Assembly (NCBI GenBank): GCA_026413255.1
Contig: JAOCZO010000018.1
Coordinates: 124,001-188,000, forward strand
Direction of reading: 5' to 3'
Length of the DNA: 64,000 nt
Origin: Fereydounia khargensis
Lineage: Eukaryota > Basidiomycota > Ustilaginomycetes > Urocystidales > Fereydouniaceae
A model generated the notes under the pieces. It was not told the DNA's origin, did no database searches, and saw only the letters and a list, made by a program, of their open reading frames with translations. Position 1 is the stretch's first letter; every line of letters starts with the position of its first letter. This document shows positions 22,501-30,874 of this stretch, one piece after another. A program made the translations under genes and the position numbers.

Positions 22501-25046
22501 TCCCTGGCTCGAGGCTGGCAAGACCGTGCGGGACAACATCACCTTCGTGACGCCTTACGATCCCGAGCGATATCGACTCTGCGTGCATGCCTGTGCGCTG
22601 CAGGATGACCTGGACACCATGGAGGACGGCGACCTGACCCGGATCGGTGCGCACACAGTTTCGGGTGGTCAAAAGGCGCGCATCTCCCTTGCTCGAGCAT
22701 TGTACGCCCGGACAGAGACTGTGCTCCTTGATGACGTACTCTCAGCTGTCGACACGCGCGTCCAAAACCACCTCGTCCAGCACGCTTTGACTGGCCCAAT
22801 CGCACGGGGACGCAGAATCGTCATGGCGACACACCATCCCAAGTTGCTTCAAAGCAGGGCTAGCTTCCTCGTGCTGATGCGCAACGGCCGTATTGAGGCA
22901 CAGGGCTCGCCTGAGCAGCTTGACCGCCTCGGAATCTTTACTCGGCCACCTGTGTCTCCGTCCTCTCCTGAAGCGGGCGACACAGAATTCAACCGCGCTC
23001 AAGCTAGAGACGTCGAGTCTTCATCGTCGTCTGTCACTCTGGCAAGCAAGGACGACAAGCCGAAGCCCGATGGTCAGAACGAAGCGGGGCTGACCGTGCC
23101 CGACGTGAAGAAGAACGTGGCAGACCAAAAGCATGATGGCAACACCGAGTCGCCCGGGATGCGTACGCCAAGACTGCTGTACCAGGCCGAGACGCGGCGC
23201 GAGGGAGCCGTCAGCTGGGTCTTCTACAAGACGTACTTGCAAGCATCGTCCATGCGAATCTGGATACTGCTGGTCATCTTTCTGATCCTCATGCGGGCCT
23301 CCAGCGCGTTCGAGCAGTTTTGGCTTAAAGTCTGGGGCGAAGCGTACCGAGTAACGGAGAGCCAGGCCGATAGCTGGCGGTCACGTTTGCATCTTCCTCC
23401 CGCCAACGATCATCCCGGCTTCTACTTGACCATCTACGGATTGACGGGACTGTCGATTATCGTGTTCAACAGTGTGCGGTCCATCTGCTTCTACACAGCT
23501 TCCATCCGTGCTTCACAGTCGCTCTTTTCGCGCCTTCTCACCAACGTCATTGGCGCTCCTCTACGGTGGTTCGACACCAACCCAGCGGGCCGTATCCTGA
23601 ACCGATTCGGAACCGACATGGACGGCATCGACAATCTTCTCCCGCAGTCGATCATGAATCTTGCGAGCAACTCGTTTGCGCTAGTCGCGTACCTGGTCAT
23701 CTGCATTGCGATTGTCCCCTCCTTTTTGGTTCCTACGTTCATCCTTGCTGCCCTCGGACCGTGGCTTGTAGCTGGCTTCCTGGCCTCCTCGCGTGGTGAG
23801 TTACATTATTCCCTAAATCTGTCTGATACTTGGCTCCTGACATTACGAGACAGACATGCAACGGATCGAGGCGACGAGTACGTCGCCACTGTACGGCCAT
23901 TTCCAGCAAGCCATGAGCGGCATCATGACGATCCGTGCCTTTGGCGCCGAGCGCGCGATGCTAGAGTCGCTTCTGGACGCAGTGGACCTATACCAGGCTC
24001 TGTGGTGGGCTGTGTGCACCATGGAAGTCTGGCTGAGCTTCCGCTCCCAGATTCTTGGGGGCGTCACGGTGTTCATCGTAACCCTTCTCGCTCTCAGCGG
24101 TGCCGTGTCCGCTGGTTCGGCCGGACTGGCGCTTTCATCGGCTCAGCTCCTGTGTCAACTGGCATCCTACCTGGTGTACGATTTCAAGAATCTGGCAACG
24201 AGCTTCAACTCGCTCGAACGCGTGGCAGAGTATCAGACCATGGCTCAGGAGGAGGCGTCTGCGGGCTTGTCTCTGCCACCCGCAGGATGGCCGTCACGAC
24301 AGGGTGGGATCGAGTTTGAAGACGTCGTGCTTCGATATGCGCCAGAACTGCCGACGGTACTGAAGGGCGTCAGTTTGACCATCAAGCCTGGCGAGAAGAT
24401 TGGCGTCGTGGGCCGCACGGGGAGCGGCAAGAGCAGTCTGGCATCGAGCCTGTTCCGAGCTGCTGAGCTGAGCGGTGGACGGATTCTGATTGACGGTATC
24501 AACATTGCGTCCGTGCCTCTGAATGAGCTGCGGCGACGCTTGAGCATTGTCATGCAAGACCCGGTGCTCTTCTCTGGTACGATCCGGGACAACCTAGATC
24601 CGTTTGGCGAGTACGCAGACGCCGAGCTGAGCCAGGCGCTGTCGCGGGTTGCGCTGGACCAGACAGTGTCATTGAGCACAATGGTTTCGAGTGGCGGAGC
24701 GAACCTGTCAGCAGGCCAGGCGCAGCTCGTATCGCTTGCGCGCGCGCTGGTGCGTGGGTCGTCGATCCTGATTCTCGACGAAGCGACGTCGTCGACCGAT
24801 GCAGCGACGGACGCGCTGATCCAGCACACGATCCGACACGACATGCACGGGTCCACGGTGCTTTGCGTCGCGCACCGACTGCGGACGGTGATGGACTACT
24901 CGCGCGTGCTGGTCATGCACGACGGGCACGCGATTGAACTCGGCACACCCGCCGAACTACTCGAGAGGCCCGGGTCGGTGTTTGCGGAAATGTGTAGACA
25001 GTCGAGTGAGTACGCTGCGCTGCGGCAAGCCGCTGGACTGGAATAG
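19592..25046 (+). CDS. Full-length ABCC (MRP-type) ABC transporter
   Basis: Exons 19592-23795 and 23854-25046; 58 bp intron with GTGAGT donor and GACAG acceptor; 1798 residues. The order is an N-terminal hydrophobic region (about 1-280), TMD1, NBD1, TMD2, NBD2. NBD1 has Walker A GPTGSGKSS at about 925, signature VSGGQ at about 1022 and a Walker B ending in LLDDVLSAVD, the non-Glu form usual for ABCC NBD1. NBD2 has Walker A GRTGSGKSS at about 1588, signature LSAGQ, Walker B LILDEATSS and H-loop CVAHRL. The splice restores the conserved RIEATSTSPLYGHF segment. Family members export glutathione or other conjugates, or store them in the vacuole (Ycf1, Bpt1, Ybt1). The large charged insert between TMD1 helices (about 500-630) and the R-like linker are Ser-rich. 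Membrane and substrate cannot be assigned. Confidence 0.93.
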
Positions 25047-25090
25047 ACGTGCTAGAGTATGTTTGATGCAAGAATTGGAGCCTAGAGTAT

Positions 25091-26125
25091 CTATTGTACA
25101 CGGAGAGAAGCAATGATCGTATCCTGGTCTGTGGGGGAAAGCGGGGCAGGGGCTGGGCCGACGATGTGATTTGCAGCCTCACAGGCCGCCTGTACGCTTT
25201 CGTCCGAGATGGTGAGGCCGTGGTCGGCGAGGAGGTGGATGATTTTGGCGACGCGTGCGATGCGGTTCCTGGTATCGTGTGGGATCTCTGCGTTGGTATG
25301 CGCATATACGCCGTCGATATCGCGACCGGTTCCGGATCCGGCTTCGCCCTCTGCCTTTGCGGGGTCGAAGGGGACATGCATGGCGACCCAGATGCAGCCG
25401 TTGAGGCCGAGGACCATATCGACGTGCTCGTTGGTGAGGTGGACAAAGTGGCTCTTGATTCTGCGCACGAGGGTGCGGGGAACGGTGACGAGTACGCCGT
25501 TGCGGAGCTTGCCGTAGCGGAGGGAGCGGGTGTGGAGGCCGGTGCTGCCGTCTGCGAAGACGGTCTGCACCTCGGCGACGAGGAGGTCGTGCTCGGCGAA
25601 GAAGGAGCGCATCTGGAGCTCGTCGGACTCGAGCTTGCGGCGCTGCACGCCGCCGGGGAGGTTGATGGACGCGAGGGGCAAGGCGGAGGGGACGGTGGCG
25701 TTCACGTCTACGCGCCAGCGCTTGGCACCGACCTCTACGATACGCCCGACGACGAGATCGCCGACTTCCGGCGTGTACACGGACCGCACGGCGCGGACGG
25801 AGAGCAGCTTGTTGGTCCGCTGCAGCACGCCGGACAGGGAAGAGGCTATCGACCCACCTGCGCCCAGATAGGTCCCGTGCCCGCGCATAAAGAGGGCCGC
25901 TGAGGCCAACACGTCCCCCGGAACCGTGAGCGTACTCGTCTCGTCGTCGCCATGCTCGTCGCCGTCGTGCATCGGCTCGTCACTGGACAGAATAGGACCC
26001 GTAGACGCTGACGCCACAGACGAGCTGGACGCCGCCGCCCCGCTGTGCCCTGAATGGTGCGCCACGCTCAACGGATCACGCACCGTGCGTGGCGATATCA
26101 CTTGGAACCCTGACCCTGCTGACAT
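25091..26125 (-). CDS. RRP4: RNA exosome cap subunit RRP4
   Basis: Intronless, 344 residues, starting at MSAGSGFQVISPR. An N-terminal exosome-cap segment (TVPGDVLASAALFMRGHGTY) is followed by an S1 domain (GDLVVGRIVEVGAKRWRVD) and a KH-like domain with GLNG in the GxxG position (VDMVLGLNGCIWV). RRP4, with RRP40 and CSL4, forms the RNA-entry cap of the nine-subunit exosome in nucleus and cytoplasm, used for rRNA 3' processing and RNA decay. A His/Ser-rich insert of about 45 residues follows the first ten residues. The frame is open further upstream, but those codons are low-complexity and cross AT-rich spacer. It converges on the ABC transporter with 44 bp between stops. Confidence 0.93.
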   Translation of the reverse strand: MSAGSGFQVISPRTVRDPLSVAHHSGHSGAAASSSSVASASTGPILSSDEPMHDGDEHGDDETSTLTVPGDVLASAALFMRGHGTYLGAGGSIASSLSGVLQRTNKLLSVRAVRSVYTPEVGDLVVGRIVEVGAKRWRVDVNATVPSALPLASINLPGGVQRRKLESDELQMRSFFAEHDLLVAEVQTVFADGSTGLHTRSLRYGKLRNGVLVTVPRTLVRRIKSHFVHLTNEHVDMVLGLNGCIWVAMHVPFDPAKAEGEAGSGTGRDIDGVYAHTNAEIPHDTRNRIARVAKIIHLLADHGLTISDESVQAACEAANHIVGPAPAPLSPTDQDTIIASLRVQ

Positions 26126-26277
26126 GGTCCTGCACACTGGTATGGTGTCGTATGGTATGGTGTAGGGTAGAACGGTGTGCAGGAAATCAAATTGAAATCC
26201 AAAAAATAAAAAATAAAAAAAGCAAGGCAAAGAAAGAAACACGAGAAATTGTAAAATTGCGATCACTTTGCATTGAT

Positions 26278-27552
26278 TTACTCCACATGGACGCCCCACT
26301 CGTGCTGGATGGCAGACTTGACCGCGTCCTCTACATGGTCGACGAGCACCGTGGGTGTGTGGTTGGGCGTGCCGTGGGCGTCGCGGTACACGCCGGTGCG
26401 GACGAGCGCCGACTTCCACCCGAACCCGTTGGCGCCTGCGATGTCCGACTCGGTGTTGTCGCCCACCATCCACACCGAGGCCGAGGCCGAGGCGTTGGGC
26501 CTCGGCATCTGTTCAGCGAGCAGCTCGTGTGCATACTCGTACGTGAGGCGGTGTGGCTTGCCAAACACGGTCGAGTGCAGCTCCCGCCCCGTCGTGTGGC
26601 GCCATACATTCTCGAGCGCGAGCCGGAACGCACCCTGTCCGAACCGCACGACCGAGTGGTCGTTTCCCCACACTGCAAGCAGAGACTGTCAGTACGACTA
26701 ACTTGATCCAAAACGGCAAGAGTAGAGTTCCGTCTGCACTATACCTACAGAGGTCGCCGTGCGAAAAGTACAGCGGGATCTGTGTACCAGGCGGCGGGGC
26801 CTGCTTCTCTTCCGTGCCAAACACGCCGTCCTGTGAGCGTAGGACGTCGATCATGAGCTGGATATCCCTGCCCCATTCCCGGCTGTCGTGGAACACGAGT
26901 ACGGCCGCGAACTGGACTCGAGTAAAGTCTGCCTTCTGTCTCGGCTCCGTTTGATCAGGACTCGGTACTATGCTGTGCAATGCAATCTGCCTGGGGGGTT
27001 TAATGTGTTACATACTCTGAGGTGCGGGAGCTGTTCCTGCGCGACGGTGGAGAAGGGCCACGCGGCGGGGGCGTAGGCGTGCAGGTCGTGGGTCGTGTAG
27101 ACGTCCTTGAATCCGTAGTCCTTCATCACCTGTCTCGCCATGCCGGGGGGCGTTTCGGGTCCGCCAACCATAAGGATGGGTTTGTCGTGGTACAGGGGGA
27201 CGAGGGAGCGCATCACCGTGTGCGCCTGGACCACCTGGGCAGGCACGATGGGCGCCTCGAGCTCGCGAGCGAGGTCAGCCGCGCGCTCGGACTCGTGCTT
27301 GCCACCGCCGTTGGTGATCAACACATACGGGATGCGCTCGCGGCGTGGGTTAGCGCCTTCTAGGATACGCAGCGCCCGCCGCGCCTCCGGTAACACGTTA
27401 GGCCCCGCCTTGAGCACGCCGTCAATGTCGAATGCAAACGCTAACGGTCGCCGCAGGCTTGTGCTGAACAGCCGACGCTGTATCCCCTGCCTCAGCCCGA
27501 ACCCGAGCCCGAACCCGAGCCCGAGCCCAAGCCTGGTCCCGACTGCGTGCAT
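26278..27552 (-). CDS. Mitochondrial HAD-superfamily hydrolase (CECR5/HDHD5, YKR070W-like)
   Basis: Three exons, 27552-27016, 26935-26749 and 26672-26278, with introns of 80 bp (GTATGT donor) and 76 bp (GTAGGT donor); 372 residues. The HAD nucleophile motif is FAFDIDGVL, motif II is LITNGGGK, and motif IV is GDNTESDIAGAN. The second splice restores FSHGDLLWGND, a conserved stretch of this family. The N-terminus is a Leu-Gly-Phe repeat followed by RQGIQRRLFSTSLRR, which looks like a mitochondrial presequence. The yeast homologue is mitochondrial and of unknown substrate. An in-frame upstream ATG at 27741 would add 63 residues rich in Arg and Cys; I prefer 27552. Confidence 0.88.
27496..27528 (-). 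repeat. Six-base GGGCTC/GGGTTC repeat just inside the HAD-hydrolase gene
   Basis: Six CCC runs spaced exactly six bases apart on the plus strand. On the sense (minus) strand they read as GGG runs with three-base loops and encode Leu/Phe-Gly pairs within the first 20 codons. This fits the G-quadruplex consensus. Confidence 0.8.
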
Positions 27553-27887
27553 GGCCAAATCGAGTCGAGTCGTGTCCTGCCTGGATATGGCGTGGTGTGG
27601 TGTGGTGGATCCAACCCTCAAACCCTGGCCTCCACGCAGCAAGGTCTCGCACCCACTCGCCTGCCTGCACGTCTCTCCCGATCCGATCAGATCCAACGCG
27701 GCTCGGGCGCTCGGTAACCGCTCTGACCGGTCCTTCTGCACTGCACTGCACTGTACGGTACAAATATGTCAAGATAACGCCATACACGCCGTGCCTTCTC
27801 TCTCACCTTGCACGTCTCCCATCTACACTGTACATGCTACTCGGTCTTGTGCGTCCGCATTGTCTGCGCGCACCTCTCTCCCGCACG
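27553..27887. promoter_or_regulatory. Divergent promoter region, HAD hydrolase / DUF829 hydrolase
   Basis: A 335 bp spacer between two divergently transcribed genes, so it should hold both promoters. It contains a CTGCACTGCACTGCACTGTA tract near 27737-27756 but no clear TATA box. Confidence 0.45.
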
Positions 27888-28907
27888 ATGAGTACCACGG
27901 CCATGGGACCCTTCGTACGCCTCAGCGAGTCTGTCTACATCTCGCGCCCCTCCGAGCGAGCCGGGACCGGGACCGGGACCGGCTCCGCGTCTGCGTCTGC
28001 GTCTGCGTCTGCGGACACCAACGGCGGCCTGGCACCGCTCCGTACCGCCATCAAGCCTTCACACGTGGTCATATTTGGATGGATGGACGCGCCGCTCCGT
28101 CTGGTGCTCAAGTACGCTGTGCCGTACACGCTCCTGTTCCCGGACTCGACGGTGGTCATCAAGCTTTCGGACGGACGCTCCTATCTCGCCGGCGAAGCTG
28201 CGCGCCGTGCGTCGCTGGACCCCGTTCTCGCTGCCGTCAGGGGCACGGACACGGGTGCTGGTGCTGGTGCTGGTGCTGGTGCTGGTGCTGGTGGCGCGGG
28301 GATAGTGATCCACAGCTTCTCGGATGGCGGGGGCGGTAATCTGGCGCTGTTTGCGCCCACCCTCGGCGCGGGGGCGCGGGTGCACAGTGTGGTGATGGAC
28401 AGCTCGCCGGGGCGGTCGACGCCGTCGTCGGGCGCGTCGGCATTCACCATGCCCCTCTCGCACCGCCCGCTGCTGCGTGCCGTGGCGCGCGCGCTCGTGT
28501 ACGTCGGACTACATGTGCTGCGGCTGTACGCGTGGATCCGGGGCCTCCCGCCACGCGGCGAGGCCATGCGCCAGACCCTCAACGACCCCAAGGCCTGGCC
28601 CGCCCACTCGCTCCCACCACGTCTCTACCTCTACTCGAAGGCCGACAAACTCATCCCCTACAAGGCCGTAGAGGAACACGCGCACCGCGCCGCCGTCGTT
28701 CACTCCCCTGGTTCCCGCCCACACCTGCTGGACATGGAACCATCCCCCCCCTCCTCGCTCCTCGAGCTGCCCACCCCCGCCATCAGCCTCCGCAGATGGT
28801 CTCACGCCCCCCACTGCAGCATTGGCCGCCACGACCCGCGTGGATACTGGGCCGCCCTCGCCGCGTTTTACTCGGCCACCCTAAACCCGCCCCCCGCGTC
28901 CACCTAA
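27888..28907 (+). CDS. DUF829 / TMEM53-like alpha/beta-hydrolase
   Basis: Intronless, 339 residues from the ATG at 27888 (MSTTAMGPFVRL). An upstream in-frame ATG at 27834 would add 18 residues with a basic, possibly targeting, character. The pattern VVIFGWMDAPLRLVLKYA near residue 65, the nucleophile elbow IHSFSDGGGGNL, and the late SKADKLIPY strand match DUF829 (TMEM53/PaxU) proteins. The final HDPRGYWAALAAFY carries the likely catalytic His. In animals TMEM53 is a nuclear-envelope protein; fungal members have unknown substrates. Two simple repeats encode Gly-Thr/Ser-Ala and Gly-Ala tracts, the second between the core strands. Confidence 0.82.
   Translation: MSTTAMGPFVRLSESVYISRPSERAGTGTGTGSASASASASADTNGGLAPLRTAIKPSHVVIFGWMDAPLRLVLKYAVPYTLLFPDSTVVIKLSDGRSYLAGEAARRASLDPVLAAVRGTDTGAGAGAGAGAGAGGAGIVIHSFSDGGGGNLALFAPTLGAGARVHSVVMDSSPGRSTPSSGASAFTMPLSHRPLLRAVARALVYVGLHVLRLYAWIRGLPPRGEAMRQTLNDPKAWPAHSLPPRLYLYSKADKLIPYKAVEEHAHRAAVVHSPGSRPHLLDMEPSPPSSLLELPTPAISLRRWSHAPHCSIGRHDPRGYWAALAAFYSATLNPPPAST
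27963..28012 (+). repeat. Two adjoining six-base repeats in the DUF829 gene
   Basis: About three copies of GGGACC are followed by about four copies of GCGTCT, encoding a Gly-Thr run and then a Ser-Ala run near the N-terminus. Confidence 0.8.
28254..28293 (+). repeat. Six-base GGTGCT repeat coding for Gly-Ala
   Basis: About six and a half perfect copies of GGTGCT encode a Gly-Ala run just ahead of the nucleophile strand of the DUF829 protein. Such a run is likely to vary in length between strains. Confidence 0.85.
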
Positions 28908-28976
28908 TTATCCCCCCCCCCCCACCCCTCTCTCCCCCTTATCTACCGCCGCCCGCGCACGGAAGGCACACAAAGG

Positions 28977-29138
28977 GCCCCTGTGGCGCAGTAGTTTTAG
29001 CGCATCTGGATCCGGTAAAGAGGGGTTCTTGAGACCGCCCGCCGTCAGTAGGCTCGGTCGTCCTGGCGATCGAGTCGAGAGACGGACGAGCCTTTAGCTC
29101 GACCCAGAAAGTCGTGAGTGCAAGTCTCACCAGGGGCT
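28977..29138 (+). tRNA. tRNA-Arg (anticodon CCG) with an 87-nt intron
   Basis: The acceptor stem GCCCCTG (28977-28983) pairs fully with CAGGGGC (29131-29137). The D stem is GCGC/GCGC. The anticodon stem TCTGG (29005-29009) pairs with CCAGA (29104-29108). The T stem GTGAG/CTCAC is also perfect. The anticodon CCG is at 29012-29014, followed by G37, and the intron runs 29016-29102, starting after position 37 as in nuclear tRNA genes. A run of six T at 29142-29147 is the Pol III terminator. Two oddities: the D loop lacks the usual GG pair, and the T loop reads TGCAAGT instead of the usual TTCRANY, which weakens the B box. Confidence 0.75.
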
Positions 29139-30022
29139 CACTTTTTTCCCCTTCCCTTCCCCTATTCTCACTAAAATCACTGCTTTTTCTACGTACTTTC
29201 TTTGAAATGGCGCAGCTTCGTCACCACACGGACAGTGGCAGTGCTGCGCTGTGGCTCAGCCATCCTGACTGACTCAAGGTCGGGTCGGAACCAGGCCGAC
29301 TGTGCTCTCTCAATGGGGCAGATATACATTTCACTCGGACACGCGCAGCACATGCACCGCCCGCTCGCAAAGAGTGTCACGCCATGTGTGGTTGCTTAGA
29401 TCTTAGAAACGATGACTACTAGAGACTAGAGGGAACGGACCTGGAAAAATGAACGCGCGAGAGAAAGAGAAAGAGAGAGACAAAGGAGGGGAGGGAAAGG
29501 GGGAGGCGTGAGAACGCAGTAGTGTCCTGTCGACCCGAGCCAATATGAGGAAAGAACCGCATCTTTCCGATGACCACGCCGGCATGTGTTGGCTGCTACA
29601 GAGGATGCGACGTTCAATGCTGGATGGCCAGGTCGCCACTGCATGTGTGCTGCGGGCACCAGAGCGAGCGAGTCAATGGCTGGCTGACAACGGGATAAAA
29701 TGGTATGCATTGGTGGAGACAGTAAGGGAAAAAGGGGACAATATGTGTAGTAGTACCGCGAGTGTGGCTCGGTTCCGCTCTTGCTGTGCTGCATGACACG
29801 TCGGAGCAGGACGCAAAGGGTTCCTCAGCACCCGCCTAGCTGGAGCTCGACATGCTCTGTCTTCTCCTTTTGAGACCTTCATTCGGCTGAGGTGAGTGAG
29901 GGAGGCCATTTTGAGTGCATGGTGAAATCGAAATCAGGGGGAAACTTGTACGGCTAGTGGTAGTAGTGGCACGGGCACGGGCACGGGCACGGGCACGGGT
30001 AGGGACAATGACGCCATTACCA
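29139..30022. other. Intergenic region between tRNA-Arg and eIF4E 3' end
   Basis: No supported gene; short frames look random. It contains a purine-rich stretch (about 29455-29510) and, near its right end, a G-rich six-base repeat. Confidence 0.5.
29973..30004 (+). repeat. GGGCAC repeat with G-quadruplex potential
   Basis: Six GGG runs separated by CAC or TA lie 19 bp beyond the eIF4E stop codon. They are on the strand opposite to eIF4E, so the eIF4E 3' UTR would carry the C-rich complement. Confidence 0.8.
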
Positions 30023-30874
30023 TCACACGATCGTCTTCTTGCCCTTCTTCTTCTCGCTCTCCTTGTGGCTCTGGAACTCGACGTCGCTCGACAGACCAGT
30101 GCCAATCTTGGCGTCAATGTCGTACCCGAGCACGTTCGTCTTAAAGTGCCTCCCAATGTCCATGAGCCTCGCCATCACCTCGTCGTCCTCATCTGCTCGT
30201 CGTGTCCAGATCGAGATCCTGTAGAGGTTCGGTCGCGCCGACATGATCACACCCGTGATCAGCTCGTCAACAGGCGACGCCGAAGGCGGTGGCACGCCAG
30301 ATGGGTAAGGCGCCTCGAGCGTTTCGCCAATCGCGGCAAGCATGGTAAAGAGCCACAGTCGGTCAATTTGCGGACGTGTCTTGTCCCTGGGCAGCTGCAC
30401 GCTCCACTTGCCGCCGTTCGTGTTGGCCGGGTCCTCCCACGCGGGCTTGATGCCGTCCTTGAACAGGTAATAGTTGGCTTTTTGGGGCAGCTCTGATGGC
30501 GGCACAATGTTGTTGTACAGGCCCCAGAACTCCTCAACCGAGTCAAAGTCGACAACCTTGTTCATGTCGTCACCCCAGCTGTCCTTGCTGCCTCGCGCGC
30601 TGGCCATGCCCTTCTGTGTCGGGTTGTCAAACCAGAGCGTCCACGAGTTGTAGAGCGGGTGCTTGACATTAAAGTTGGTAGGATCCTGGAAAATGGTGCG
30701 GTACTCATCGCCCTGAGCGGCAGCGGCGGTAGTGGATGGCGCATCAGCAGCAGAGTCGGAAGCCTCGCCGTTCGTAGTCTCCTTTACGGCAGAGTCGAGG
30801 GCGGCCTTGCTGGCAGCGGCAGGGGCCTTGGGCAGGTCCGATGCTGCGGAAGAAGTCTGAGCAGCAGCAACCAT
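30023..30874 (-). CDS. Translation initiation factor eIF4E, mRNA cap-binding protein
   Basis: Intronless, 283 residues, start MVAAAQTSS in a strong ACCATGG context. The cap-binding core begins at HPLYNSWTLWFDN. It includes the Trp of FWGLYNN in the eIF4G/4E-BP-binding surface, and GIKPAWEDPANTNGGKW supplies cap-stacking residues. RISIWTRRADEDDEV closes the fold. eIF4E binds m7GTP-capped mRNA and eIF4G to load the 43S complex in the cytoplasm. An N-terminal Ala/Ser-rich stretch of about 65 residues precedes the core, longer than in yeast, and the tail is Lys-rich (KESEKKKGKK). An inserted EAPYPSGVPPPSASP loop lies before helix 3. Confidence 0.93.
   Translation of the reverse strand: MVAAAQTSSAASDLPKAPAAASKAALDSAVKETTNGEASDSAADAPSTTAAAAQGDEYRTIFQDPTNFNVKHPLYNSWTLWFDNPTQKGMASARGSKDSWGDDMNKVVDFDSVEEFWGLYNNIVPPSELPQKANYYLFKDGIKPAWEDPANTNGGKWSVQLPRDKTRPQIDRLWLFTMLAAIGETLEAPYPSGVPPPSASPVDELITGVIMSARPNLYRISIWTRRADEDDEVMARLMDIGRHFKTNVLGYDIDAKIGTGLSSDVEFQSHKESEKKKGKKTIV

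Noticed and set aside
25094-25903. Plus-strand open frame of 269 codons over RRP4
   Set aside because: RRP4 on the minus strand is a clear orthologue; the Gly/Glu/Val-rich plus frame is its shadow.
26126-26473. 116-residue N-terminal extension of RRP4
   Set aside because: It overlaps the 3' end of the HAD gene antisense and runs through AT-rich spacer; the ATG at 26125 gives a family-sized protein.
27140-28339. Plus-strand frame of 399 codons across the HAD / DUF829 spacer
   Set aside because: It runs antisense through the HAD gene and then out of frame through the DUF829 gene; no domain is visible.
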